From the NCBI RefSeq assembly GCF_036226445.1, contig NZ_CP108474.1, positions 2,294,001 through 2,358,000 on the forward strand: 64,000 nucleotides of DNA, in the 5' to 3' direction. The position numbers and the translations under genes were made by a program. The notes under the pieces are model-generated. The model had not been told where the DNA came from and did not search any database. It saw only the letters and a program-made list of their open reading frames with translations. Position 1 is the first letter of the stretch. Every line of letters begins with the position of its first letter. Below are positions 9,061 through 18,194 of this stretch, one piece after another. This DNA comes from Streptomyces sp. NBC_01255. GTDB lineage: Bacteria; Actinomycetota; Actinomycetes; Streptomycetales; Streptomycetaceae.

Positions 9061-10236
9061 ATGCGATCGATTCGTCCGCTGCTGATGGCGGCTTCCGCCG
9101 TCGCGGCGCTGACGCTCACCGCGACGGCCTGCGGCCCGACCGAGGAGAACGCGGGAGACAAGCCCAGCGCGCCCGCGAGCCAGAACCCGGCCGACAAGAT
9201 CCAGATTCCGGAGGACCTGAAGGACCGTCTGAAGGAACACGGGATCGACCTCGACAAGTGGCGCGACGGCGAGTGGAAGAACTGGGACCGCGACAAGTGG
9301 CTCCGTGAGGCCAAGGACTTCGTCAATCCGATCATCGAGGACCTCTGGGACCCGGACCGGATGCGGGAGGCCGAACGCCCCGACAAGCCGGTCGAGGAGG
9401 AGGACATCTCGGGTGACGAGGGTGTCACCGACCCGACTCCCGCCGCGGTGAAGGCGAAGGCCGTCGCCCCGAAGTACCACGGCAACGCGCCGGAGGCCGG
9501 GAAGGTCTTCTTCGACGGCCCCGAGGGCTCGCTGGTCTGCTCGGCCACCGTGGTGCAGGACCCGGCCCACCCGGGCAAGTCCAACCTGGTCTGGACGGCC
9601 GGGCACTGCGTGCACAAGGGCAAGCAGGGCGGCTGGTACCGCAACATCGCCTTCGTGCCCTCGTACAACGACTCCGCGCTGCCGACCTCCGCCCTGGAGA
9701 ACGCGACGCGGGAGCAGATCGCGCCGTACGGCGTGTGGTGGGCGGACTGGGTCAAGACCTCCGACCAGTGGATCGCCCAGGGCGCGTCCACGGGCGGCGC
9801 CGGCGCCCCGTACGACTTCGCGGTCATCCAGGTGACCCCGGAGAAGGGCGGGTCGGGCAAGTCGCTGGAGGAGACGGTCGGTTCGGCCCTCCCGGTCGAG
9901 TTCAACGCGCCTGCCGTGCCGAAGATCGCGAGCCTGACGGCGACCGGTTACCCGGCGGCGCCGCCGTTCGACGGCCAGAAGATGTTCCAGTGCCAGGACA
10001 AGCCGGGCCGGCTGTCGCTGAAGGCGGAGCAGCCGACGATGTACCGGATCGGCTGCACCATGACCGGTGGTTCGTCCGGCGGTGGCTGGGTGGCCGACGG
10101 CAGTGACGGCAAGCCGGCGCTGGTGTCGAACACCTCGATCGGCCCGGCGACGGCCGGCTGGCTCGCGGGTCCGCGTCTCGGACCCGAGGCCAAGGCCATC
10201 TTCGACGAGGTCAGCAAGAAGTACGCCGGGCAGTAG
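9061..10236 (+). CDS. Exported trypsin-like serine protease, predicted lipoprotein (copy 1)
   Basis: A 391-residue exported protein. A signal peptide ends at a lipobox-like LTATAC (C24), so it is probably membrane-anchored. A charged, tryptophan-rich segment (about 60-100, DLDKWRDGEWKNW) precedes a chymotrypsin-fold peptidase domain. The triad is readable: H182 in WTAGHC, D252 in YDFAVI, and the serine in GGSSGGGW (about 339). C160 and C183 could form the usual His-loop disulfide. The start has AGGGGG eight bases upstream. A close paralogue follows 100 bp downstream, so this is a tandem duplication. The substrate is unknown. Confidence 0.85.
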   Translation: MRSIRPLLMAASAVAALTLTATACGPTEENAGDKPSAPASQNPADKIQIPEDLKDRLKEHGIDLDKWRDGEWKNWDRDKWLREAKDFVNPIIEDLWDPDRMREAERPDKPVEEEDISGDEGVTDPTPAAVKAKAVAPKYHGNAPEAGKVFFDGPEGSLVCSATVVQDPAHPGKSNLVWTAGHCVHKGKQGGWYRNIAFVPSYNDSALPTSALENATREQIAPYGVWWADWVKTSDQWIAQGASTGGAGAPYDFAVIQVTPEKGGSGKSLEETVGSALPVEFNAPAVPKIASLTATGYPAAPPFDGQKMFQCQDKPGRLSLKAEQPTMYRIGCTMTGGSSGGGWVADGSDGKPALVSNTSIGPATAGWLAGPRLGPEAKAIFDEVSKKYAGQ

Positions 10237-10336
10237 GCACGGCACGGAGGCGGGGCCCTGGGGTCCCGCCTCCACCCATGTCCGGTCGACGGCCCGCGTC
10301 CCGGACGCGGAACACATCACAGGGGGAATGCACATC

Positions 10337-11509
10337 ATGCGTTCTGTACGACTCATACCCGCCGTCCTCGGCCTGGCCACGGCGCTCGCGCTGACCGCCA
10401 CGGCCTGCGGCCCCACCGAGACCCCGGCCGCCGACAAGCCGGCCGCGGGGGCGAGCAGCTCCACGCCCGCCGCCGACGGCGCCGGTGGCGGCGATGATCT
10501 CGCCAAAGACCTCGCCGACAAGCTCAAGAAGCACGGCGTCGACCTGGACAAGTGGAAGGACGGCGAGTGGAAGAACTGGGATGAGGCGACCTGGCTCCGT
10601 GAGGCCGAGGACTTCGTCAATCCGGTGATCGACGGCCTCTGGGACCCGACGCGTATGCAGTCGGCGAAGAGCCCGGACCAGACGATCACCGCGCAGGCCG
10701 GCACGGGAGGCACGGATCCGACGCCCCGGCCCGTCAAGGCGCAGCGCGAGAAGACGCCGTACCACCGCAACGCGGCCCCGGTCGGGAAGATCTTCTTCGA
10801 CTCGCCCGAGGGTCACATGGTCTGCTCCGGCACCATCGTGAAGGACCCGCGCCGGCCCGGGAAGTCCAACATGGTCTGGACGGCCGGGCACTGCGTCCAC
10901 GCGGGCAAGCGCGGCGGCTGGTACCGCAACATCACCTTCGTGCCGGCCTACAACGACCTCGGCAAGTCGCCCTCCGCCCTGCGCAACGCGCAGCCGCACG
11001 AGGTCGCGCCCTACGGCCAGTACTGGGCCGACTGGGCGGTGACCTCGGGCGACTGGATCCAGCGCGGTGGTACGAACCAGGCCTGGCCGTACGACTACGC
11101 CGTCCTGCACGTGCAGCCCGAGCGGGGCCGCAAGTCGCTGGAGGAGACCGTCGGTGCCGCGCTGCCGGTCGACTTCTCCGCGCCGACGGCCGCGCAGGCC
11201 GGGACGATGGGCGCCTGGGGCTACCCGCAGGCGGCGCCGTACAACGGGCTGATCATGCACAAGTGCCTCGACCGCGCGACGCGGCTCACCACGGCCCCGG
11301 CCACGCCGACGATGTACCGGATCGGCTGCACGATGACGGCCGGTTCCTCGGGCGGCGGCTGGTTCCGTGTGCTGCCGAACGGGAAGACGGCGCTCGTGTC
11401 GAACACCTCGATCGGCCCCGCCGGCAGCAACGGCTGGCTCGCCGGACCGCAGCTGGGCAAGGGGGCCAAGGCGGCCCACGAGATGGTCAGCAAGAAGTTC
11501 GCGCGCTGA
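10337..11509 (+). CDS. Exported trypsin-like serine protease, predicted lipoprotein (copy 2)
   Basis: A 390-residue paralogue of the preceding gene with the same layout. The signal peptide ends LALTATAC (C24), an Ala/Ser/Thr-rich linker follows, then the charged module DLDKWKDGEWKNW, then the peptidase domain with His in WTAGHCVH, Asp in YDYAVLHV and Ser in AGSSGGGW. Two in-frame ATGs exist; I chose 10337 because AGGGGG is about ten bases upstream, whereas the ATG at 10328 almost touches it. It ends just before a strong hairpin. Conservation of the module between copies suggests it is functional, perhaps a propeptide or wall-binding part. Confidence 0.85.
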   Translation: MRSVRLIPAVLGLATALALTATACGPTETPAADKPAAGASSSTPAADGAGGGDDLAKDLADKLKKHGVDLDKWKDGEWKNWDEATWLREAEDFVNPVIDGLWDPTRMQSAKSPDQTITAQAGTGGTDPTPRPVKAQREKTPYHRNAAPVGKIFFDSPEGHMVCSGTIVKDPRRPGKSNMVWTAGHCVHAGKRGGWYRNITFVPAYNDLGKSPSALRNAQPHEVAPYGQYWADWAVTSGDWIQRGGTNQAWPYDYAVLHVQPERGRKSLEETVGAALPVDFSAPTAAQAGTMGAWGYPQAAPYNGLIMHKCLDRATRLTTAPATPTMYRIGCTMTAGSSGGGWFRVLPNGKTALVSNTSIGPAGSNGWLAGPQLGKGAKAAHEMVSKKFAR

Positions 11510-11543
11510 TCCGAGCCGTCGCACGGCACCGCACCGCATCACG

Positions 11544-11594
11544 ACGGAGGGCGCTGTCCTCCTCCCCGAACGGGAGGAGGACAGCGCCCTCCGT
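11544..11594. terminator. Strong bidirectional hairpin between the protease pair and hflX
   Basis: A perfect 23-bp stem (11544-11566 with 11572-11594) around the loop CGAAC, between converging genes. It is the longest perfect stem I found in the window. Confidence 0.9.
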
Positions 11595-11608
11595 GGTCGT
11601 GCCGTGGA

Positions 11609-13102
11609 TCAGTGCGCGGCGGGAACGTACGGCGCGAGCACCGCCGCCAGTTCCTCGTGCACCCGGGCCTTGAGCAGGGTGCCCTCCGGGGTGTGCTCCT
11701 CGGACTGCACCTCGCCCTCGGCGTGCACCCGCGAGACGAGACCGCCCTGCGTGTACGGCACGAGGGCTTCGAGCTCGACCTCGGGGCGCGGCAGTTCGGC
11801 GTCGATGAGCGCGAGCAGCTGCTCGATGCCCTGGCCCGAACGGGCCGAGACCGCGATGGAGTGCTTCTCCATCCGCAGCAGGCGCTGGAGGACCAGCGGG
11901 TCCGCCGCGTCCGCCTTGTTGACGACGACGATCTCCTTGACGTTCACCGCGCCGACGTCCCGGAAGACCTCGCGCACGGCGGCCAGCTGCTCCTCCGGAG
12001 CCGGGTGGGAGCCGTCCACCACGTGCAGGATGAGGTCGGAGTCACCGACCTCCTCCATGGTGGAGCGGAACGCCTCGACCAGGTGGTGCGGCAGGTGCCG
12101 GACGAAGCCGACGGTGTCGGCCAGGGTGTAGACCCGGCCGGTGGGCGTCTCGGCCCGGCGCACGGTCGGGTCGAGGGTGGCGAACAGGGCGTTCTCCACG
12201 AGGACGCCCGCGCCGGTGAGGCGGTTGAGCAGGGAGGACTTGCCCGCGTTGGTGTATCCGGCGATGGCGACCGACGGCACCTTGTTGCGGCGGCGCTCCT
12301 GCCGCTTGATGTCGCGGCCGGTCTTCATCTCCGCGATCTCCCGGCGCATCTTCGCCATCTTCTCGCGGATGCGGCGCCGGTCGGTCTCGATCTTGGTCTC
12401 ACCGGGACCGCGGGTGGCCATGCCGCCACCGCCGCCGCCACCCATCTGACGGGACAGCGACTGACCCCAGCCTCGCAGCCGCGGCAGCATGTACTGCATC
12501 TGCGCGAGTGCGACCTGCGCCTTGCCCTCTCGGGACTTGGCGTGCTGGGCGAAGATGTCGAGGATGAGGGCGGTCCGGTCGACCACCTTCACCTTGACGA
12601 CGTCTTCGAGGGCGATGAGCTGGCCGGGGCTGAGCTCGCCGTCGCAGACGACGGTGTCGGCGCCGGTCTCGACCACGATGTCGCGCAGTTCGCGCGCCTT
12701 GCCGGAACCGATGAAGGTCGCCGGGTCCGGCTTGTCACGGCGCTGGATCACGCCGTCGAGCACGAGGGCGCCCGCCGTCTCGGCGAGGGCCGCGAGCTCC
12801 GCCAGGGAGTTCTCCGCGTCCTGCACGGTCCCCGAGGTCCAGACGCCGACCAGCACGACGCGCTCCAGGCGCAGCTGGCGGTACTCGACCTCGGTGACGT
12901 CCTCGAGCTCGGTGGAGAGGCCGGCGACGCGCCGCAGGGCCGCGCGCTCGGAGCGGTCGAACTGCTCGCCGTCCCGCTCTCCGTCGATGTCGTGGCTCCA
13001 GGCGACGTCCTCTTCCATCAGGGCATCGGCCCGAAGGCTCTCGGTACGGTTCGTCTCCGCGAAGCGCTGCTCGTCCTGGGAAGGGGAAGAAGAGGAGGTC
13101 AT
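11609..13102 (-). CDS. hflX: HflX ribosome-associated GTPase
   Basis: A 497-residue HflX GTPase, which in bacteria splits stalled or hibernating ribosomes. The N-terminal HflX domain holds the conserved FIGSGKARELR. A glycine run (about 221-227) precedes RGPGETKIETDRR. The GTPase domain follows: P-loop GYTNAGKSS (282-290), G3 DTVGF, G4 NKAD. The start at 13102 has AAGGA close upstream; the frame runs on into the neighbouring M1 gene region without a better start. The actinobacterial N-terminal extension (about 60 acidic residues) is present. It is convergent with the protease pair. Confidence 0.95.
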   Translation of the reverse strand: MTSSSSPSQDEQRFAETNRTESLRADALMEEDVAWSHDIDGERDGEQFDRSERAALRRVAGLSTELEDVTEVEYRQLRLERVVLVGVWTSGTVQDAENSLAELAALAETAGALVLDGVIQRRDKPDPATFIGSGKARELRDIVVETGADTVVCDGELSPGQLIALEDVVKVKVVDRTALILDIFAQHAKSREGKAQVALAQMQYMLPRLRGWGQSLSRQMGGGGGGGMATRGPGETKIETDRRRIREKMAKMRREIAEMKTGRDIKRQERRRNKVPSVAIAGYTNAGKSSLLNRLTGAGVLVENALFATLDPTVRRAETPTGRVYTLADTVGFVRHLPHHLVEAFRSTMEEVGDSDLILHVVDGSHPAPEEQLAAVREVFRDVGAVNVKEIVVVNKADAADPLVLQRLLRMEKHSIAVSARSGQGIEQLLALIDAELPRPEVELEALVPYTQGGLVSRVHAEGEVQSEEHTPEGTLLKARVHEELAAVLAPYVPAAH

Positions 13103-13242
13103 TGGGTCCTTACGTCGAATGACGTCGCCTGACAGCGACGAAGCTGGTTCTGTATCCGTCGCAACGCGTGACGGCACCGGAAGATTCCCGGTTCCGGCCG
13201 CGTCGCCGACCTGACGATGGTGGCACGGCCCGGCCGGGCCCG

Positions 13243-14733
13243 TCACCCGGATTTCGGCGCGGTCCCGGCGGCCTCGGCCGGGCGGGTGCGCCAGTCGGGG
13301 TGCCCGGGCATGGGCGGGGTCTTCGCCGCGTACAGCCACTCGCGGAAGAAGGCGGTGAGGTCCCGTCCCGCGATCTCGCCGGCCAGGGCCGTGAAGTCGG
13401 CGGTGGTGGCGGTGGAGTCCCGGTGGTCGGCGACCCAGCGGCGCTCCAGGTGCCGGAAGGCCTCGGTGCCGATCTCCTGCCGGAGGGCGTAGAGGACGAG
13501 GGCGCTGCCGTCGTAGACGACGGGCCGGAAGAGGCTGATCTTGTGGCCGGGCGAGGGCGGCTCGGGCGCGGCGGGCGGGCCGCCGTCGGCCCGCCACTCG
13601 TCGGAGGCCGCGTAGGCCGCCTTCATGCGCCGCTCCAGGGACTTGCCGGCCTTCTCCTCCGCGTACAGCGCCTCGTACCAGCTCGCGTGGCCCTCGTTGA
13701 GCCAGAGGTCGGACCACCTGCGGGGCGTGACGCTGTCGCCGAACCACTGGTGGGCCAGCTCGTGCACCATGATCGAGTCGACGTACCACTCGGGGTAGCC
13801 GGGCTCCGTGAAGAGACCCCGCTCGAAGAGGGAGAGGGTCTGCGTCTCCAGCTCGAAGCCCGTTTCGGCGTCGGCGACGAGCACGCCGTACGTCTCGAAG
13901 GGGTACGGGCCGACCTGCCGCTCCATCCACTCCAGCTGGCCGGGGGTCTTGCGGAGCCAGGGCTCCATCAGCTCCCGGTCGGCGGTCCGCACCACGTCCC
14001 GTACGGGCAGGCCTCCGGGGCCGCTCCGGTGCACGACGGTGGAGCTGCCGATGGAGACCTGGGCGAGCTCCGTGGCCATGGGGTGGCGCGTGCGGTAGGT
14101 CCAGGTGGTGGTGGCGCCGTGGTCGACGCGTCCGGCGGGCAGGCCGTTGGCGACGGCGGTGAGCGCGCTGGGGGCGGTGATCCGGAAGGTGAAGTGCGCC
14201 TTGTCGGCGGGGTGGTCGTTGGAGGGGAAGACGCGGTGGGCGGCGTCCGCCTGGTTGGCCATGGCGAGGCCGTCGCCGGTCCGGACCCAGCCGCCGGTGT
14301 CGGCGGGGCCTGTGGGGTCGCTGGTGTGCGTGACGGTGATCTCGACGGGTTCGCCGGCGTCGATCGGCACGGCGGGGGTGACGATCAGGTCCTCGCCGCT
14401 GCTCGTGTACGAGGCCGGCAGGTCGTCGACGGTCACGGCGGAGACGGTCCCGTGGGTGAAGTCGAGGTTGAGCCGCTCCAGGTCCTCGGTGGCGAGGGCG
14501 TCGATCCGGGTCACGGCGGCGAGCGGCTTCGTGTTGACCCCCGGGTAGGTGAGGTCGAGGTCGTACGCGAGGACGTCGTAGCCGGGGTTGCCGAGGTGCG
14601 GGAAGAGCGGGTCGCCGATGCCGAGCGGCGCCGGTGCGGGCAGCGCGGCGGCGACGAGCCCGGTCGAGGCGGCGACGAGGACGGCTGCGCGCAGCCACCG
14701 CGCGCGGGGCAGGGGGTTTCGGACGAGCGGCAT
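13243..14733 (-). CDS. Secreted M1-family zinc metallopeptidase
   Basis: A 496-residue exported peptidase of the M1 (gluzincin) family. A signal peptide (about 1-33, ending LPAPAP) is followed by the M1 N-terminal beta domain and the catalytic domain. The zinc site is HELAHQWFGD (324-328) with the second glutamate in WLNEGHA (E347), spaced as in HExxH-x18-E. The exopeptidase GAMEN loop is replaced by GFELETQ, which keeps a glutamate; this variant is common in short actinobacterial M1 proteins. The ERAP1-like C-terminal domain is absent, explaining the short length. It lies between rshA and hflX on the same strand. The extracellular substrate is unknown. Confidence 0.88.
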   Translation of the reverse strand: MPLVRNPLPRARWLRAAVLVAASTGLVAAALPAPAPLGIGDPLFPHLGNPGYDVLAYDLDLTYPGVNTKPLAAVTRIDALATEDLERLNLDFTHGTVSAVTVDDLPASYTSSGEDLIVTPAVPIDAGEPVEITVTHTSDPTGPADTGGWVRTGDGLAMANQADAAHRVFPSNDHPADKAHFTFRITAPSALTAVANGLPAGRVDHGATTTWTYRTRHPMATELAQVSIGSSTVVHRSGPGGLPVRDVVRTADRELMEPWLRKTPGQLEWMERQVGPYPFETYGVLVADAETGFELETQTLSLFERGLFTEPGYPEWYVDSIMVHELAHQWFGDSVTPRRWSDLWLNEGHASWYEALYAEEKAGKSLERRMKAAYAASDEWRADGGPPAAPEPPSPGHKISLFRPVVYDGSALVLYALRQEIGTEAFRHLERRWVADHRDSTATTADFTALAGEIAGRDLTAFFREWLYAAKTPPMPGHPDWRTRPAEAAGTAPKSG

Positions 14734-14844
14734 GGGCCAGGCCTTTCCGGAGGACTGGCCCTACGGCTACCAGGGGTTTCCCCGCTCCTCCGGGCGGCGC
14801 GCTCGCCCGCCACCCGAAGGGGGGTCATGTCGGGTCGCGTCGGT

Positions 14845-17049
14845 TCACGCCGTGCCGTGCCCTGTCCTGCCGCTGCGGCGGGCGCGGGTCACGTCGTACA
14901 CCCCCGGTACGTCCCGCATGGCCCGCATCAGGGCGGGGAGCCCGGCCGCGTCGGGGAGGTGGAGCGTGTACGTGTGGCGGACGCGCTGTTCGCTGGGCGG
15001 CTCGACGGTCGCGGAGACGACGGCTGCCCCGGCGGTGGCGATGGCCTCGGTGAGGTCGGCGAGGAGGCGCGGCCTGCCGAAGGACTCGGCGACGAGGGTG
15101 ACCCGGCACTGGGCGGTGTCGCCCCAGCGGACGGTGACGGGCTCGCGGCCCACCCCGCGCATGGTCTCGACGGCCGCGCAGCCGGCCCGGTGGACGGTGA
15201 CCGAGCCGCCGCGGACACGGAATCCGGTGATCTCGTCGGGCGGTACGGGGGTGCAGCAGCCGGCGGGGCGGACGGCGGTGGGCGGCTCGCCGTCCAGGTC
15301 GGCGTGGAGCACGGCGCCGGACCGCCGGTCGGCGGGGACGTTGACCTGGGGCCGGGGGCCTGCGTCGGCGGGGGCGGTGGCCGCTTCGGGGTGGGCCTGG
15401 AGCCAGCCGGTGATCGCGATCCGCGCGGCGGCGGTACGGGCGTGGTCGAGCCACTCGGGAGAGGGCCCGGACACGGTGTCCTGGGCGAGCAGCAGCTGGA
15501 CGGTGTCCCCGTCGCCGAGGACGGTGCTCAGGGGGGCGAGGCGGCCGTTGACCCGGGCGCCGAGGCAGCCGTGGGCGGCCTCGCCGTGCTGGGCGTAGGC
15601 GGCGTCGACGCAGCTGGCTCCGGCGGGCAGGCTGAGGGTGCCGGGCGCGCTGCCGTCGGCGCTGAAGACGGTGATCTCGTCGTCCTCGGCGAGGTGGGCG
15701 CGGAGCGAGCTCCAGAACGTGTCGGGGTCGGGGGCGGACTGCTGCCAGTCGAGGAGCCGGGAGAGCCAGCCGGGGCGGGTCGGGTCGACGCGCTCGCCGT
15801 CCTCGGGCTGCGGGTCGGGGGTGAGGGCGGGGGCGGGCTGCCCCGGGGGCGGCGTCGGGCCTGGGCAGGGTTCCTGGCCCGTGTACGGATTGCCGAGGGC
15901 GACGACTCCGGCCTCGGCGACCGTGTGCATCCGGTGGGTCCTGATGAGGATCTCGGCCACGGCCCCGTCGGGGGCGGCGATCGCGGTGTGCAGGGACTGG
16001 TACAGGTTGAACTTGGGGGTCGCGATGAAGTCCTTGAACTCGGAGATCACCGGGGTGAAGCAGGTGTGGAGCTCGCCGAGGACCCCGTAACAGTCGGCGT
16101 CCTCGGCGACGAGGACGAGGAGCCGCCCGAAGTCACAGCCGCGCAGCTCGCCGCGCTTGAGGCGGACGCGGTGCACGGAGACGAAGTGCCGGGGCCGGAC
16201 GAGGACCTCGGCGCCGATGCCGGCCTCGCGGAGGACCGCGCCGAGCTGTTCGGCCACGGCGTCGAGGGCATCGCCCGCGTGGGAGTTCTCGGCGATGAGG
16301 GCGCGGGTGTTCTCGTACTCCTCGGGGTGGAGGATCGCGAAGACGAGGTCCTCCAGCTCGGTCTTGAGGGCCTGGACCCCGAGCCGTTCGGCGAGGGGGA
16401 TGAGGAAGTCCCGGGTGACCTTGGCGATCCTGGCCTGTTTCTCGGGCCGCATCACGCCGAGGGTGCGCATGTTGTGGAGGCGGTCGGCGAGTTTGATCGA
16501 CATGACCCGGACGTCGTTGCCGGTGGCGACGAGCATCTTGCGGAAGGTCTCGGGTTCGGCGGCGGCGCCGTAGTCGATCTTCTCCACCTTGGTGACGCCG
16601 TCGACGAGGTAGGCGACCTCGTCGCCGAACTCCCGGCGCACTTGGTCGAGCGTCACCTCGGTGTCCTCGACGGTGTCGTGGAGGAGCGAGGCGGTCAGGG
16701 TGGTGGTCTCCGCGCCGAGTTCGGCGAGGATGAGCGTGACCGCGAGCGGGTGCGTGATGTACGGCTCGCCGCTCTTGCGGAACTGGCCGCGGTGCGAGGA
16801 CTCGGCGAGGACGTAGGCCCGGCGGAGCACCGCGAGGTCGGCGTCGGGGTGGTGGGCCCGGTGCGCCTCGGCGACATGGCTGATGGCGTCGGGCAGCCGG
16901 TCACGGGGGGCGGGTCCCGCGGTGGCACCCAGCAGGGCGGCGCGGCCGAGGCGGCGCAGGTCGATCCGGGCGCGTCCGCGTCTGCGGACGGTCGTGTCGG
17001 TGACGGCGGCGTCGGCCGCGCTCACAGGGTTGGTGGCCTCTGCGCTCAT
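14845..17049 (-). CDS. rshA: RelA/SpoT homologue, second Rsh protein
   Basis: A 734-residue (p)ppGpp synthetase/hydrolase-family protein. An HD hydrolase domain is present (HRGQFRKSGEPYITHPLAV, HD at about 124 in LLHDTVEDT, SIKLADRLHNMRTL). The synthetase region (about 245-375) keeps DCYGVLGELH, KFNLYQSLHT and the glutamate of EILIRT, but the usual EIQIRT and AAHWxYK motifs are altered. A proline-rich linker, a TGS domain (ITVFSADGSAPGTLSLP) and a C-terminal ACT domain follow. The ATG at 17049 has GGAGGT five bases upstream. Synteny supports orthology with S. coelicolor rshA rather than relA. Confidence 0.9.
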   Translation of the reverse strand: MSAEATNPVSAADAAVTDTTVRRRGRARIDLRRLGRAALLGATAGPAPRDRLPDAISHVAEAHRAHHPDADLAVLRRAYVLAESSHRGQFRKSGEPYITHPLAVTLILAELGAETTTLTASLLHDTVEDTEVTLDQVRREFGDEVAYLVDGVTKVEKIDYGAAAEPETFRKMLVATGNDVRVMSIKLADRLHNMRTLGVMRPEKQARIAKVTRDFLIPLAERLGVQALKTELEDLVFAILHPEEYENTRALIAENSHAGDALDAVAEQLGAVLREAGIGAEVLVRPRHFVSVHRVRLKRGELRGCDFGRLLVLVAEDADCYGVLGELHTCFTPVISEFKDFIATPKFNLYQSLHTAIAAPDGAVAEILIRTHRMHTVAEAGVVALGNPYTGQEPCPGPTPPPGQPAPALTPDPQPEDGERVDPTRPGWLSRLLDWQQSAPDPDTFWSSLRAHLAEDDEITVFSADGSAPGTLSLPAGASCVDAAYAQHGEAAHGCLGARVNGRLAPLSTVLGDGDTVQLLLAQDTVSGPSPEWLDHARTAAARIAITGWLQAHPEAATAPADAGPRPQVNVPADRRSGAVLHADLDGEPPTAVRPAGCCTPVPPDEITGFRVRGGSVTVHRAGCAAVETMRGVGREPVTVRWGDTAQCRVTLVAESFGRPRLLADLTEAIATAGAAVVSATVEPPSEQRVRHTYTLHLPDAAGLPALMRAMRDVPGVYDVTRARRSGRTGHGTA

Positions 17050-17189
17050 GGGGCACCTCCGGCAACATCGACCGGCGGTGGGCGGGCCAGGCGTGCCCTG
17101 GGGGCCGGTGCTTGATGCTACCGACCCCACCACGTGGCGCAGTCACGCTCTCGCTCAGCGTGAATCGGATCACCCATTCGAGCGACAAA

Positions 17190-18128
17190 TCAGTCGTTGA
17201 CTGTTTCGATTCCCTGGATTCCCGTGGGATTCGACCCCGTGGGAACGGCCCCCGTGGGAACGGACAGCCACGCCGGGTCGACGGTGCCCTCGGCGACGAT
17301 GACGGCGGGTCCGGTCATCTCGATCTCGCCGTCGGGGTGCTCGGTGATGACGAGGGTCCCGCCGAGGACGTCGACGGTGTACGTGACGGGGGTGCCGCTC
17401 ACGGTCGGGTCGGCGCCGTCGCGGCGGGCCGTGGCGACGGCGACGGCGCACGCGCCCGTGCCGCAGGAGCGGGTCTCGGCGGCGCCGCGCTCGTGGACCC
17501 GCATGGCGACGTGCCGGGGGCCGCGGTCGGCGACGAACTCGATGTTCACCCCGTCCGGGTAGACCGCGGCGGGCTCGTAGGGCGGCTCCGTGAAGAGGTT
17601 GCCCGCGTGGCCGAGGTCCTCGACGAAGGCGACCGCGTGCGGATTGCCCATGTTCACGTTCCGCGCGGGCCAGCTGCGGCCGTCGACGGTGACGGTGACT
17701 CCGGCCTCGGACAGGACCGCGCGCCCCATGGAGACGGTGACGGAGCCGTCCTTGTCGAGGTGGACGCGCTTGACCCCGCCGCGGGTGGCGACGGCGACCT
17801 CGCCCGCGGTGACGTGCCCGGCGTGCTGGAGGTAGCGCGCGAAGACCCGGACGCCGTTGCCGCACATCTCGGCGACCGAGCCGTCGGCGTTCCGGTAGTC
17901 CATGAACCATTCGGCCTCGTCGGCCAGGTGCCGCGCCTCGGGGTGGGCCGCGCTGCGCACGACGTGCAGCAGCCCGTCCCCGCCGACGCCGGCCCGTCGG
18001 TCGCAGAGCCGGGCGACGGAGGCCGGGCTCAGCTCGACGGTGTTGTCCGCGTCGGGGACGATCACGAAGTCGTTCTCGGTGCCGTGGCCCTTGAGGAAGG
18101 GGAGCGGGGAGGTCTGCGTGCTGGTCAC
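17190..18128 (-). CDS. dapF: Diaminopimelate epimerase
   Basis: Interconverts LL- and meso-diaminopimelate for lysine and peptidoglycan synthesis. The two catalytic cysteines are present: C89 in EMCGNGVR and C222 in RSCGTGACA. The N-terminal KGHGTENDFV motif is that of the actinobacterial enzyme. The protein is 312 residues, longer than the usual 275-290, because the last 20 residues form a repeat (VPTGA / VPTGS / NPTGI) encoded by a 15-bp tandem duplication. The epimerase fold should end before this tail. It is an essential gene and stands alone here. Confidence 0.96.
   Translation of the reverse strand: MTSTQTSPLPFLKGHGTENDFVIVPDADNTVELSPASVARLCDRRAGVGGDGLLHVVRSAAHPEARHLADEAEWFMDYRNADGSVAEMCGNGVRVFARYLQHAGHVTAGEVAVATRGGVKRVHLDKDGSVTVSMGRAVLSEAGVTVTVDGRSWPARNVNMGNPHAVAFVEDLGHAGNLFTEPPYEPAAVYPDGVNIEFVADRGPRHVAMRVHERGAAETRSCGTGACAVAVATARRDGADPTVSGTPVTYTVDVLGGTLVITEHPDGEIEMTGPAVIVAEGTVDPAWLSVPTGAVPTGSNPTGIQGIETVND
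17221..17265. repeat. 15-bp tandem repeat x3 inside the dapF 3' end
   Basis: Three units (17221-17235, 17236-17250, 17251-17265), each beginning CCCGTGGGA. They are in frame and encode the Pro-Thr-Gly repeats of the DapF tail. Confidence 0.85.
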
Positions 18129-18194
18129 GAGATCAACTGTACGGGGCGGGTCCGGCAGCCGGCGCGGCCGTCCGTCACGAGACGTACGGAGAGA

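Noticed and set aside
9735..10106. Small frame inside the first protease
   Set aside because: Out-of-frame shadow with VRRPEDV-type translation.
5410..10770. A 1786-codon open frame on the minus strand
   Set aside because: Only 5410-7263 is the IucA/IucC gene. The rest runs antisense through the aminotransferase and protease region with Arg/Pro-rich shadow translation and no family match.
13168..17115. A 1315-codon plus-strand frame opposite the M1 peptidase and rshA
   Set aside because: It is the GC-skew shadow of two real minus-strand genes; composition is Gly/Val/Ala/Arg-rich and featureless.
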